Assembly (NCBI GenBank): GCA_964645785.1
Contig: CAZYAV010000001.1
Span: forward strand, 62,001 to 126,000
Reading direction: 5' to 3'
DNA from: CALWZE01 sp964645785
Lineage (GTDB): Bacteria > Bacillota > Clostridia > Oscillospirales > Ruminococcaceae
DNA length: 64,000 nt
Position 1 is the first letter of the stretch. Each line of letters opens with the position of its first letter. This document shows positions 25,703 to 35,154 of the stretch, piece after piece. The notes under the pieces are model-generated. The model ran no database searches, had not been told where the DNA came from, and saw nothing but the letters and a program-made list of their open reading frames with translations. Made by a program: the position numbers and the translations under genes.

Positions 25703-27754
25703 TCAATTTAAAAGCGTGTTGGTATCCAGAATCAGGCTGATGCTGCCATCGCCCAGGATGCTGCATCCGGAAAGGCCGCAGTTTTTCAGGTTGTACTTGT
25801 TGAAGAACTGCGGGAACGGCTTGACGACCACCTGGTATTCGCCAACCAATTTGTCGGCAAACAGGCAGGCGCTTCCGTTGTTGCTCTCGACCTGAATGAG
25901 GATGCCCTCTTCAAACGAGGATACCTCGGATTCGATGCCGTACACCTCGGACAGGCGGATGATGGGCAGGCATTCGCCGCGCAGCATAATCATCTCGGTG
26001 CCGTCCGTGTTCTTGAACACCTCATTCGCATCGCTGACCTTGAACGACTGGGTAATGGTCGAAATCGGCAGCGTAAAGATGGAGGAGCCGACCGTGATGT
26101 TCATACCGTCGACAATCGCGAGGGTGAGCGGAATCTTGATGGTGAAGGTCGTGCCCTCGCCCTTGACGCTGTGGATGGACAGCGTGCCGCCCACCTGCTC
26201 AAGGTTCTTGCGCACAACGTCCATGCCGACGCCGCGCCCCGAATACTCGGTCACCTCCTTGTTGGTGGAGAAGCCGGGCATCATAATCAGCTGGAAGGCC
26301 TCTTTTTCAGTATATTCGCTTTCGGGCTTGGTCAGCAGCCCGTTGGCGCGCGCCTTTTCAAGCAGCTTCTGCGCGTCCAGGCCGCAGCCGTCGTCCGAAA
26401 TCTCGATGAGAATCTCCCCGCCGACGTTTTTGGCGCTCAGGGTGACCTTGCCGACCTCGGGCTTGCCCAGCGCAATGCGCTCCTGCGGCGGCTCGATGGC
26501 GTGATCCATCGAGTTGCGAATCATGTGCATGAACGGGTCGGTGATTGCGTCGTTGATGGTCTTGTCCACCTCGGTGTCCCCGCCGATGGTGACCAGCTCC
26601 GCCTTTTTGTTCAGCTTTTTGCTCATGTCGCGCACGATGCGCTCCATTTTCAGGAAGGTGCTGTGCAGCGGCACCATGCGGATGGACATGACGATATCCT
26701 GTAGCTCGTCGGTCAGCTTGCGCAGGTCGCGGATGGATTTGTTGAAGTTGTCCAGCTCCAGCCCCTCAAGGTCGGGGTTGCGGATGACCATCGACTCGGC
26801 CGTGACCAGCTCGCCCACCAGATCCATCAGGTAATCCAGCTTGGACTGGTTGACGCTGATGAGGCTCTGCTTGGCGCCCGAAACCGGCGTTTTGGTTTCC
26901 GCCTTGGCCTTTGCGGCACTGTCCGGCGCCTTCGCGGCAGCCGGCGCGCCCGGCTTCTCCTCCTGCCGCGGCTCCTCGGCCGGCAGCACCTCGTAGGATT
27001 TGATGTTCAGCGCGGACTCGATGACGCCGGTGACCTCGTCAATCGACTTGATCGGCGTGCAGAAAATCAGGAATCCGTTTTTGACGATCTCCGCACTCAG
27101 GCTTGTGTCGTTCTCCGGGTTTTTGGGCTGCGAATCCAGGAACTCGCAGCAGCTTTGCAGCTGGGTCATCAGCATAAACGCCCGCATATTCTCCATCTGG
27201 CAGTTGTCCTCGAAGAATATGCGGATCTTAAAGACTGAGCCGGGGGCGCCGGTGGGCGCGGCGGGCACAGCAGCTGCGGCAGGCTCTTCAGGCTGCGGCT
27301 CGGCCGCTGCGGGCTCGGCCGCCGCCGCGGGCGCTTCCTCTCCGCGCAGGATCGCCGCCTGCGCTTCCAGCTTGGCAATCATGGCCGCGGGGTCAGCCTC
27401 GACATACTCGTCCCCCTGCAGCTTCTCAAGCTCCTGTTTGAAGAAGTCGGACGCCTGGAAGAGGAGATCGAAGATCTCGTTGAACACAAGCCCAAGCTTA
27501 TCCGGCGATTCGCGGATGATATAAAAGACATCCTCGACGGAGTGCGCGAGGGTGGAAATCCCCTCGAAGTCCATCATCGCCGCCGAGCCCTTGATGGTGT
27601 GGGTGATGCGAAAGATGTTGTTGATGTGCTCCTCGCTGATGGTTTTCTCGCGCTCGGACTCCATGAGAATCTCATCCAGCTGCTCAAGCATCGTCTCTGT
27701 TTCGTGTATAAACGTCTCCAACATTGCTTCCATTCCGGGATCGATCATGCTCAT
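25703..27754 (-). CDS. cheA: chemotaxis histidine kinase CheA
   Basis: 683 residues in canonical order. The P1 Hpt domain has His 52 in RITHTIKGSAAM. A P2-like CheY/CheB-binding domain lies around 170-250, between Ala/Glu/Pro-rich linkers. P3 dimerisation follows, with P4 kinase motifs HMIRNSMDHAIEPP (N-box), ISDDGCGLD (G1), PGFSTNKEVTEYSGRGVGMD and a final CheW-like P5. ATG 27754 has GAGGTG 6 nt upstream. First gene of the che operon, driven by a promoter at 27781-27809. Confidence 0.97.
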   Translation of the reverse strand: MSMIDPGMEAMLETFIHETETMLEQLDEILMESEREKTISEEHINNIFRITHTIKGSAAMMDFEGISTLAHSVEDVFYIIRESPDKLGLVFNEIFDLLFQASDFFKQELEKLQGDEYVEADPAAMIAKLEAQAAILRGEEAPAAAAEPAAAEPQPEEPAAAAVPAAPTGAPGSVFKIRIFFEDNCQMENMRAFMLMTQLQSCCEFLDSQPKNPENDTSLSAEIVKNGFLIFCTPIKSIDEVTGVIESALNIKSYEVLPAEEPRQEEKPGAPAAAKAPDSAAKAKAETKTPVSGAKQSLISVNQSKLDYLMDLVGELVTAESMVIRNPDLEGLELDNFNKSIRDLRKLTDELQDIVMSIRMVPLHSTFLKMERIVRDMSKKLNKKAELVTIGGDTEVDKTINDAITDPFMHMIRNSMDHAIEPPQERIALGKPEVGKVTLSAKNVGGEILIEISDDGCGLDAQKLLEKARANGLLTKPESEYTEKEAFQLIMMPGFSTNKEVTEYSGRGVGMDVVRKNLEQVGGTLSIHSVKGEGTTFTIKIPLTLAIVDGMNITVGSSIFTLPISTITQSFKVSDANEVFKNTDGTEMIMLRGECLPIIRLSEVYGIESEVSSFEEGILIQVESNNGSACLFADKLVGEYQVVVKPFPQFFNKYNLKNCGLSGCSILGDGSISLILDTNTLLN

Positions 27755-27780
27755 AATTACACCTCATAACGACAATCTCA

Positions 27781-27809
27781 AGTATACTTATTCTACAATC
27801 TTATCAAAA
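27781..27809 (-). promoter_or_regulatory. sigma-A promoter of cheAWRB
   Basis: Minus-strand TTTTGA (27809-27804), 17-nt spacer, TATACT (27786-27781), 27 nt upstream of cheA. No sigma-28 consensus is visible. Confidence 0.65.
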
Positions 27810-27877
27810 TGAAACACCAAAAACCAGTTTTTATTCTCTAATTTTTGCATTTATCGCCTTTCATATCAAAAAAAGCA

Positions 27878-27906
27878 TTCCATAATTCTATAAGGAATAG
27901 TATAAT
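27878..27906 (+). promoter_or_regulatory. sigma-A promoter of the ylqG-like operon
   Basis: TTCCAT at 27878-27883, 17-nt spacer, TATAAT at 27901-27906. The -10 ends 23 nt before the first ATG, so the leader is very short. Confidence 0.65.
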
Positions 27907-27928
27907 AGTTTCTAAGGGTGAATGCTAT

Positions 27929-29323
27929 ATGTCTGATATTTTAAGAATTTCCACGCCGATTGTAAATCCCAACCAGGCAACGGCGCCGGCACAGGCGCCC
28001 GACCCCACATCGGCGTTTTATCTGCAGGATACCACAAAAGTCATCAAATCGCACAACCAGCGGGAGCTTTATGACCAGAACACCGGCACGCTGACCGGCA
28101 AGACCGCGCCGGACATCCTGATGGACCTGATTCAGGATCCGACCGTGACGGCGACCTACCTGAAAAATCTCTCGATGATCGAGGAGATTTACAAGCTGGT
28201 GCCCGCGCACAATCTCGCGCTTGACCCGGACGTCGAAAAGCTGTTTGACGCGCTGCTGCTCACGCCGGAGGATCTCGTGCCCGAGATGATGAACCAGGAG
28301 CAGACCTCCACCTCGTTCCACGGCGAGCTGTTCGACTTCCTGCGGGATGTCAGCATGGCCTACCGCCGGCAGCCCGAGGTGCAGTTCGCCATCGCGGACT
28401 TTCTGAAGGCGGTGCACACCGCCATGCGGCAGGACGACCTGCTCGGCTCGGTTGCCAACAACCTGCTGTATCTGCAAAGCGCGCTGCGGGGCAGCACTCA
28501 GCTGTCGGATAATCTCGGCCGGCTGGCCAAGGCGTTCCTCGCCCGCCCGCAGGGGGAGGATCTCGCCGAGCTGAAAAATTTGACCACCGACCTGCTGACC
28601 GACGCGCGCGGCAGCCTGCTGCTTTCCGAAAAGGCCGAAAAGATCATCTCTATTACAACATATAATTTGTCGAGATGCAATGCAAATACGGATTTTATTG
28701 CAGAAACTGCGGTCAGATTGCGCAAATTTTTGAGTGAACCGGAAAAAAAAGTGCTCACACAGCTCTCCCGCGAGCTGCTGGAGGGTAAAGCGGAGCGCCC
28801 CGCCCGCAGCGAGTCGGTGATGGACAGCCTGACCAAAATCATCGAGAAAGCCACCTCGGGGGACAAGGACGGTGCGGCCTCGGAGAAGATCGACAGCATT
28901 CTGTTCAGCCTGCTCTCCTCCCCCTGCAACTTCACCCCGCTTCTCCATTATATCATCCCTGTCGAGTATTTTGGAACCCGCGCGTTCACCGAGCTGTGGA
29001 TCAATCCCGAGGCGGGGGACAACGACAAGGCCGCCGGCGGGCAGGACGAGACGCACGTGCTGATGGTGATGGACGTGGACGGTGCCGGCCGGTTTGAGGC
29101 CGAGCTGTATGTGCACGACAAAAATGTCGATTTTACGCTTTATTGCCCCAACGGGCTGGAAAACCGCTTCCGCCAGATCGGCGAGCTGCTGCGGGAGGAT
29201 CGCGGAAGCTCGGAATACCGGTTCTCCGGCATCAACGTGCTGCCGCTCAAGCGCGGCCGTTCGCTGATGGAGGTTTTCAAATCGCTTCCGTATAGAAGAG
29301 TGGGTGTCGATGTCACAGTCTAA
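27929..29323 (+). CDS. ylqG: YlqG-like protein with FliK-like C-terminal domain
   Basis: 464 residues from ATG 27929; TAAGGGTG lies 8 nt upstream. The N-terminal half is helical and unassigned. The C-terminal ~130 residues (from about LHYIIPVEYFGTRAFTELWI, with FEAELYVHDKNVDFTLYCP and a final MEVFKSLPYRRVGVDVTV) have the beta-rich pattern of FliK-type (Flg_hook) C-terminal domains. That family member senses hook length and flips FlhB specificity; here this is inferred. Its partner gene encodes FlhB2, overlapping by 14 nt, as in Bacillus ylqG-ylqH. It is separate from the true fliK of the flagellar operon. Function not proven for this branch. Confidence 0.7.
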   Translation: MSDILRISTPIVNPNQATAPAQAPDPTSAFYLQDTTKVIKSHNQRELYDQNTGTLTGKTAPDILMDLIQDPTVTATYLKNLSMIEEIYKLVPAHNLALDPDVEKLFDALLLTPEDLVPEMMNQEQTSTSFHGELFDFLRDVSMAYRRQPEVQFAIADFLKAVHTAMRQDDLLGSVANNLLYLQSALRGSTQLSDNLGRLAKAFLARPQGEDLAELKNLTTDLLTDARGSLLLSEKAEKIISITTYNLSRCNANTDFIAETAVRLRKFLSEPEKKVLTQLSRELLEGKAERPARSESVMDSLTKIIEKATSGDKDGAASEKIDSILFSLLSSPCNFTPLLHYIIPVEYFGTRAFTELWINPEAGDNDKAAGGQDETHVLMVMDVDGAGRFEAELYVHDKNVDFTLYCPNGLENRFRQIGELLREDRGSSEYRFSGINVLPLKRGRSLMEVFKSLPYRRVGVDVTV

Positions 29324-29648
29324 GTCTAAAAAAGAGCAAAAGGCCGTCGCGCTGAAATACCGGTCGGATAAGGACGCCGCGCCGGTCATCATCGCGTCCG
29401 GCTACGGCGACATTGCCGAGGGAATTATCAATATTGCGGAAAAAGAGGGGATTCCTGTCTATCGGGACGATAGCGCCGCCTCTTTGCTGTGTATGCTGGA
29501 CGTCGGCGCGAGCATCCCGCCCGAGCTGTATCAGGTCGTTGCGGAAATCTACTGCAAGATCCTGATGATCGCCTCGCAGAGCGGCAGCTCGCCGACCGAG
29601 CTTCGTCTTGCCCAGACGCTTGAAGAATTGAGAGGGAACGAATCGTGA
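29310..29648 (+). CDS. flhB2: FlhB2/YlqH, FlhB C-terminal domain homologue
   Basis: 112 residues from ATG 29310 (GTG 29304 also possible). KAVALKYRSDKDAAPVIIASGYGDIAEGI aligns with the FlhB cytoplasmic domain after its NPTH cleavage site (AVALQYDQKKHRAPVVIAKG in the FlhB of this window). The IPVYRDDSAASLLCML and IPPELYQVVAEIYCKIL blocks also match FlhB. It lacks the membrane domain and the NPTH site, so it resembles the already cleaved C-terminal fragment. In Bacillus the homologue YlqH can partly substitute for that FlhB fragment in flagellar export. It overlaps the ylqG-like gene by 14 nt and the next gene by 4 nt. Confidence 0.9.
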   Translation: MSQSKSKKEQKAVALKYRSDKDAAPVIIASGYGDIAEGIINIAEKEGIPVYRDDSAASLLCMLDVGASIPPELYQVVAEIYCKILMIASQSGSSPTELRLAQTLEELRGNES

Positions 29649-31798
29649 AACGGATCAAGGAGGACGCCGACCGCGTGTTTGCGCTGGATATCGGCACGCG
29701 CAGCGTAATCGGGATTGTCGGCCGGATGGAGGGGGACGTGTTCAACGTCGAGCTGCTGGACAGCGAGGAATACGCCACCCGCGCGGTCGTCGACGGCCAG
29801 ATTGAGAATATTGAGGAGACGGCCAAGGTCGCAATCAAGGTTAAAAAGCGGCTGGAGGAGCGGCTGGGGCAGCCGCTGCGCACCGTGTACGTCGCCGCGG
29901 CCGGGCGGGTGCTCAAAACCGCCGTCGCCCAAAGCAGGATACAGTTCCCCGCCGACCAGATGATCGACGAGCCCCAGGTCGACGAGCTTGAGCGCGAGGC
30001 GGTGCGCATCGCCTATGAGGAGGTCACCCGCAAGGACAGCGAGCACGACCTGTTCTGCGTGGGCTACTCGGTCAAATCCTACGAGCTGGACGGCTACCGG
30101 TTCTCCAGCCTCATCGGCCACCGCGGGCACAATGCCACGGTCTCGATGATTGTGACCTTCCTGCCCAAGGAGGTCGTCGACAGCCTCTACACAACCATGA
30201 GCCAGATCGGCCTGACCGTCGCCGGGCTGACCCTCGAGCCGATTGCGGCGATGAACGCGATTGTGCCGCAGGATCTGCGCAAGCTCAACCTCGCGCTGTG
30301 CGATATCGGCGCGGGCACCTCGGATATCGCCATCTGCGACCAGGGCAGCATCGTCTCCTACGGCGTCGCCACCGTGGCCGGGGACGAGATCAGCGAGGCG
30401 CTGATGCAGAGCTGCCTTGTCGATTTCGACACCGCCGAGCAGATCAAGCGCCAGCTCTCCGCCGAAAACAAGACGGTGGTTTACGAGGATATCATCGGGC
30501 TGCAAAAGGAACAGCCGGTCGAGGAGGTCGTCGCGGGCATCATCGAGGCCGTCGACGTGCTGGCGCAGACGATTGCGGACAAGATCCTTGCCGCAAACGA
30601 GCGGCAGCCGAACGCGGTGTTCCTCGTCGGCGGCGGCAGCCAGACGCCCGGGCTGAAGGCGCGCCTCGCCACCGCGCTCGGCATCAGCGAGGACAGGGTC
30701 GCGGTGGGCGGCAAGGTGCACATGAAGCGGATGTTCACCTCCGAATACGATATCGCGGGGCCGGAGTTCGCCACCCCGCTCGGCATCGCCTGGACTGCCG
30801 CCCAGCGCAGCAGCGCGGGCTCCCTTGCCATCACAATCAACGGCAAAAAGATGCACCTGTTCAACGTGTGGGACAGCACCATCCTCGGTGTGCTGCAAAC
30901 GGCGGGCTACCGCTACGGCCAGATCGTCGGCAGCAACGGCCGCTCGGTCATTTACACCCTCAACGGGCAGCGCAGGACGGCCTACGGCGGCCTGCCCACC
31001 GTGGCGGAAATTCGCATCAACGGCAGGCAGGGCAACCTGACCGACACCATCAAGGCGGGGGACGAGATTCAGTTCACCCCCTCGACTCCCGGCGCGGACG
31101 CGGTTGTCCGGGTGCGTGATCTGCTGGAGCCGGAGCAGGCGCTCCGCTCGTTCACCATCACCTTTGACGACGCGCCGTACGATGCCGGCACCCTCGTGCT
31201 CATCAACGGGGAGCGCTGCGCCAGGGATGTCATCATCAAGAACGGGGACGCGGTCGAGGTTCGCTCGGTGCACACCGCGGACGATCTCGCCCAGACCGCC
31301 GGCGCCGACCCGAACGATCTGATCTTTGTCAACGGCGTACTCAAAACCCGCGAATACAAGCTGCAGCCCGGCGACCGGGTGCGGGTGATGGCGGGCACGG
31401 CCGCCGCGCCGCGGACGGGGAGCCCGGAAGCGGCGGAACAGCAGGCCGCAGAGCCGCAGCAGAGCCCGGAAACGGCGCCGCAGCCGGCGCCGCAAAGCGG
31501 GGAAGAAGCGCCCGCGGCCGCCCAGCCCGGCAAGGAGGCGCCGGCGGAGCCCCGGCGCGAACAGCCGCCCGCCGAGCCGCCCGTTCGCGCCATCAAGGTT
31601 CGGCTCAACGACCGCGAGCTGGAGCTGCCGGACAAGGAGAACGGCGAGCCCTACCTGCTGTACGACCTTTTGCCCCTCACCGGGCTTGACCTGAACAACC
31701 CGCGCGGCGTGCTCACCCAAAAGCGCAACGGGCACAGCGCCGCCTATACCGAAATCATCTCCGACGGAGACAACGTAACGTTTGATTGGGAAAATTAA
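29645..31798 (+). CDS. FtsA-like actin-fold ATPase with ubiquitin-like C-terminal repeats
   Basis: 717 residues; GTG 29645 overlaps the FlhB2 stop (GTGA). Residues 1-~385 are an FtsA/PilM/DnaK-type actin fold: phosphate-1 ALDIGTRSVIGIVG (13-26), phosphate-2 LALCDIGAGTSDIAI (about 217-231) and adenosine motif VFLVGGGSQTPGL (about 325). The FtsA family polymerises on membranes and drives division or pilus assembly, but this protein lacks an obvious amphipathic C-terminal anchor. The C-terminal third holds repeated ThiS/SLBB-like beta-grasp units with INGxxxxxxxxIKxGDxV (VLINGERCARDVIIKNGDAV and FVNGVLKTREYKLQPGDRV), an Ala/Glu/Pro linker at about 595-650, and a final KVRLNDRELELP module ending DGDNVTFDWEN. 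Not the housekeeping FtsA; its genetic link is to flagellar export factors. Confidence 0.8.
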   Translation: MKRIKEDADRVFALDIGTRSVIGIVGRMEGDVFNVELLDSEEYATRAVVDGQIENIEETAKVAIKVKKRLEERLGQPLRTVYVAAAGRVLKTAVAQSRIQFPADQMIDEPQVDELEREAVRIAYEEVTRKDSEHDLFCVGYSVKSYELDGYRFSSLIGHRGHNATVSMIVTFLPKEVVDSLYTTMSQIGLTVAGLTLEPIAAMNAIVPQDLRKLNLALCDIGAGTSDIAICDQGSIVSYGVATVAGDEISEALMQSCLVDFDTAEQIKRQLSAENKTVVYEDIIGLQKEQPVEEVVAGIIEAVDVLAQTIADKILAANERQPNAVFLVGGGSQTPGLKARLATALGISEDRVAVGGKVHMKRMFTSEYDIAGPEFATPLGIAWTAAQRSSAGSLAITINGKKMHLFNVWDSTILGVLQTAGYRYGQIVGSNGRSVIYTLNGQRRTAYGGLPTVAEIRINGRQGNLTDTIKAGDEIQFTPSTPGADAVVRVRDLLEPEQALRSFTITFDDAPYDAGTLVLINGERCARDVIIKNGDAVEVRSVHTADDLAQTAGADPNDLIFVNGVLKTREYKLQPGDRVRVMAGTAAAPRTGSPEAAEQQAAEPQQSPETAPQPAPQSGEEAPAAAQPGKEAPAEPRREQPPAEPPVRAIKVRLNDRELELPDKENGEPYLLYDLLPLTGLDLNNPRGVLTQKRNGHSAAYTEIISDGDNVTFDWEN

Positions 31799-31811
31799 GG
31801 GGGAACGCATC

Positions 31812-33032
31812 ATGGAAACCTATATTGCACGGCAGCCGATTCTCAACCAGGACAAAAAGCTGGAGGCCTACGAGATTATCTACAATCAGGATGGCTATAC
31901 CCTGCACAGCCAGACGGACGCCCGGGTCGCCAACGCGATTGTGGCGCTGTTCACCGGGGTGGACAGCCGGGCCTTCCTCAACAACATGGATTGCTTCCTG
32001 ACCTTTACGCCCAACCTGCTACAGCAGAATATCCCGCACATCTTTGACGAGAAAAAGGTCGTTATCCAGATTGAGGACAACGTGCTCATCAACCCCGCCG
32101 CCATGCGCGCGCTGGAAAAATACAAGCACATGGGCTTCCGGGTGGCGTTCGCCGGCTTTGATTTCAACCGCCGCACGCTGGACGCCCTCTCGCTGATTGA
32201 CATCCTCAAAATCGACATGGCCGCCGTGACCGAGCAGTCGCTCGAGCAGCTGTGCGCGCTTGCCCGGCAGTTTGACAAAAAGCTGTTCGGCTTCAACATC
32301 TGCGATGAGCGCACCGAAAAGCTCGCCGTCCAGTATCAGCTTGACTATTTGCAGGGTTCCTATATCGGCAAAACCGAAAAATCCCAGGTGCAGTCTCTCG
32401 AGCACATGCAGCTTGTTTTCCTGCGCCTGCTCATTGCAATCACCAAGCCGGAGCCGGATGTGGACGAGATTGCGCAGCTCATCTCAATGGACGCCTCCCT
32501 CTCCTATTCCCTGCTGAAGATGGTCAACTCGGCCTATTTCTCCCTGTCCAAGCGCATTCAGGACGTCAAGCAGGCCCTGCTGATTATCGGCCTCGGCCAG
32601 ATCAAGCAGTGGATCTATCTGCTCAGCTTCACACCGGACGGCGGCAACACCGACGAGCTGATTAAGACCTCCTTCCAGCGCGCGGTTTTCTGCCAGAATA
32701 TCGCGGTGCAGGTGCCGGGTGTTGTCAAGGCGGACGCCTACCTTGCCGGTATGTTCTCGACCCTCGGCGAGCTGCTGGGTATCTCGCTGGAGGATGCGGT
32801 GCGCGACCTGCCGATCGACGACGAGCTCAAACAGGGGCTCCAGGGGGAGGACAATGTTTACGGCCGGCTTATCAGCCTCTGTGTCCATTACGAAAGCGGC
32901 GAATGGAACAAGATGAACGAGAACGCCGAAAAGCTCGCGCTGGACGAGGCGAGCATCTGCAAATGCTACCTCGACGCGGTCAAATACGTTTCCGACACGC
33001 TGAACGCGCTGCTCAACCCCGGCTCTAATTAA
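31812..33032 (+). CDS. EAL/HDOD-domain signalling protein (YuxH/CdgJ-like)
   Basis: 406 residues from ATG 31812, with AAGGGGG 7 nt upstream. Residues about 1-195 are a degenerate EAL domain: it starts YIARQPILNQDKKLEAYEIIY, with AYEII at the position of the EAL motif, so catalysis is unlikely though c-di-GMP binding is possible. Residues about 200-400 are an HDOD domain (ISMDASLSYSLLKMVNSAYF and IIGLGQIKQWIYLL). Members act as scaffold or regulatory proteins that often affect motility. It follows the FtsA-like gene by 13 nt, so it is probably co-transcribed. Confidence 0.92.
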   Translation: METYIARQPILNQDKKLEAYEIIYNQDGYTLHSQTDARVANAIVALFTGVDSRAFLNNMDCFLTFTPNLLQQNIPHIFDEKKVVIQIEDNVLINPAAMRALEKYKHMGFRVAFAGFDFNRRTLDALSLIDILKIDMAAVTEQSLEQLCALARQFDKKLFGFNICDERTEKLAVQYQLDYLQGSYIGKTEKSQVQSLEHMQLVFLRLLIAITKPEPDVDEIAQLISMDASLSYSLLKMVNSAYFSLSKRIQDVKQALLIIGLGQIKQWIYLLSFTPDGGNTDELIKTSFQRAVFCQNIAVQVPGVVKADAYLAGMFSTLGELLGISLEDAVRDLPIDDELKQGLQGEDNVYGRLISLCVHYESGEWNKMNENAEKLALDEASICKCYLDAVKYVSDTLNALLNPGSN

Positions 33033-33070
33033 GCCGGTCAAACAAGAATAAGACGGATTGTGATGGTGTT

Positions 33071-35151
33071 ATGAGACAAAAAATACTGATTGCAGACGAT
33101 TCAGAAATGAACCGCGCGATTCTCTGCGACATGTTGGGGGCGGACTATGATTACCTTGAGGCCGCCAACGGCGTGGAGGCGCTTGCCGCACTGCAAAAGC
33201 ACCAGGAGGAGATCTCGCTTGTTCTGCTGGATATCGTCATGCCCGAGCTGGACGGGTTCGGGGTTCTGACCGAGATGAACCGCCGCGGCTGGATCGAGGA
33301 GATCCCGGTCATCATGATCTCTGCCGAAACCCACTCCGCCCATATCGAGCGGGCGTACGAGCTGGGCGTTGCCGATTATATTTCGCGGCCGTTCGATTCC
33401 AACATCGTCTCCCGCCGCGTCGTCAACACGCTTTTGCTGTATGCAAAACAGAAAAAGCTGATGCATCTCGTCACCGAACAGATTTACGAAAAAGAGCGGC
33501 AAAGCAACCTGATGGTGGACATTCTCAGCCACATTGTTGAGTTCCGCAACGGGGAAAGCGGCCTGCACGTTCTGCATGTGCGCACCCTGACCGAGCTGCT
33601 GCTCAAGCAGATTTCGCTGAAAGGCGGCGGCGTTTCCCTGACTAAAGAACAAATCGGCATCGNNNNNNNNNNCTGGCCGCCGCGCTGCACGACATCGGCA
33701 AAATCGCCATCCCCGAGGCGATTCTGAACAAGCCCGGCAAGCTGACCGACGAAGAGTTCAAAATCATGAAAACCCACACCGAGATCGGTTCCGAGATGCT
33801 GCGGCAGCTGCCCATGCATCAAAACGAGCCGCTGGTGCAGACGGCCTATGAAATCTGCCGCTGGCACCATGAGCGGTATGACGGGCGCGGTTACCCGGAC
33901 GGCCTTTCGGGGGATGAAATCCCGATCGCCGCGCAGGCAGTCGCACTCGCCGACGTCTATGACGCGCTGACGAGCACCCGCGTCTATAAGCCCGCGTTTA
34001 CCCACGAGCAGGCCATCGCGATGATTCTGGACGGCCAATGCGGCACCTTCAGCCCGATGATGATGGAGTGCCTGCGGGAGATTGCGGATACGCTGCCGCA
34101 GCAGCTGGAGCGTTCCTCCTATACCCGCGGGCAGGAAGCGCGGATTATCTCGGAGCAGCAGCTGCACGCCGTAACCGCGAAAGCATCGGACAGAACCCTG
34201 CAATTGCTCGACCACGAGCGGATGAAGTACAGCTTTTTCGCAGATATGTCCGAGGAAATCCAGTTTGAATACACTATCTCCCCTTCGATTGTCACCCTGT
34301 CGTCCTGGGGCGCGAAAAAGCTGGGGCTGAGCGAGATTATCATCGAGCCGCACCACAATCCGGAGGTTGAGGCGGTTGTCAGCCCGGAGGATCTGCATAA
34401 CCTGGCCGACATGCTGCGCAGCACCACCCCCGAAAAGCCGATCGTCAAAACCGACTATCTGGTTAACCTGCACGGGGACAAGCGCTGGATGCAGATTATC
34501 AGCCGCGCGATCTGGTCGCAGGACGAGCCACCCCGGTACACCGGCGCCATTGGCAAGGCGGTTGATATACATGACAGCTACATCAAGCTGATGCATCTTG
34601 AGTGGCAGACGGCGCACGAGGCGCTGACCGGGCTGCTCAACTACAGCTTTGCGAAAGAGCGGATCTGCGAGCGGATAAACGAGCGAACCGGCGGCCATTT
34701 CGCGCTGATTATCGCGGATATCGACGGCTTTCAGGTCATCAGCCGCCAGCATGGCCGCGAGGAGGGCAACCGGGTTCTCGTAGTGACGGCGGAGCGCCTG
34801 CGCCAGATTATCCGCAGCGGGGATATCGCGGCCTGCGAGGGCTCGGACGAGTTTCTGATTTTCCTGGAATACAACGACGATCTGGAATCGGTCGTCGACC
34901 GCATTTTCAGGGTCATGAACAACACGGTTGGCACACACCGTATCTCGGTGAGCGTCGGCGTGGCCAGCTCGGATATCGCAGGCAAATCCTATGACGAGCT
35001 GCTGCGCGCGGCGGACTGCGCCCTGAGCACCGCCAAACAGGACGGCGGCGGCGTCTGCCGGTATTATGACCCCGAAACGATGACCGTTCCGCGCGCCACA
35101 AGATACCCCAACGGCAATCTGCTGTGTCCAGATGCCGGACAGGAGCATTGA
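33071..35151 (+). CDS. response regulator with HD-GYP and degenerate GGDEF domains (interrupted by 10-N gap)
   Basis: About 690 residues. The receiver (1-~120) has DDSE and an Asp in VLLDIVMPELDG. An HD-GYP phosphodiesterase follows: HDIGK directly after the gap and HHERYDGRGYP later, both intact, so c-di-GMP hydrolysis is expected. A PAS-like segment spans about 370-520. The C-terminal GGDEF-like domain (about 525-670) reads EGSDEF instead of GGDEF, with one glycine replaced by serine, so cyclase activity is doubtful. The frame before the gap (from 33071) and after it (CTG GCC GCC from 33673) agree only if the real gap is 2 mod 3 long rather than 10. 38 nt after the EAL/HDOD gene, same operon. 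Confidence 0.88.
33663..33672. other. assembly gap of 10 N inside the HD-GYP gene
   Basis: Ten unknown bases between the sequence encoding KEQIGI and LAAALHDIGK. The length shown breaks the frame, which is restored only if the true length is 2 mod 3. Confidence 0.95.
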
Positions 35152-35154
35152 CAT

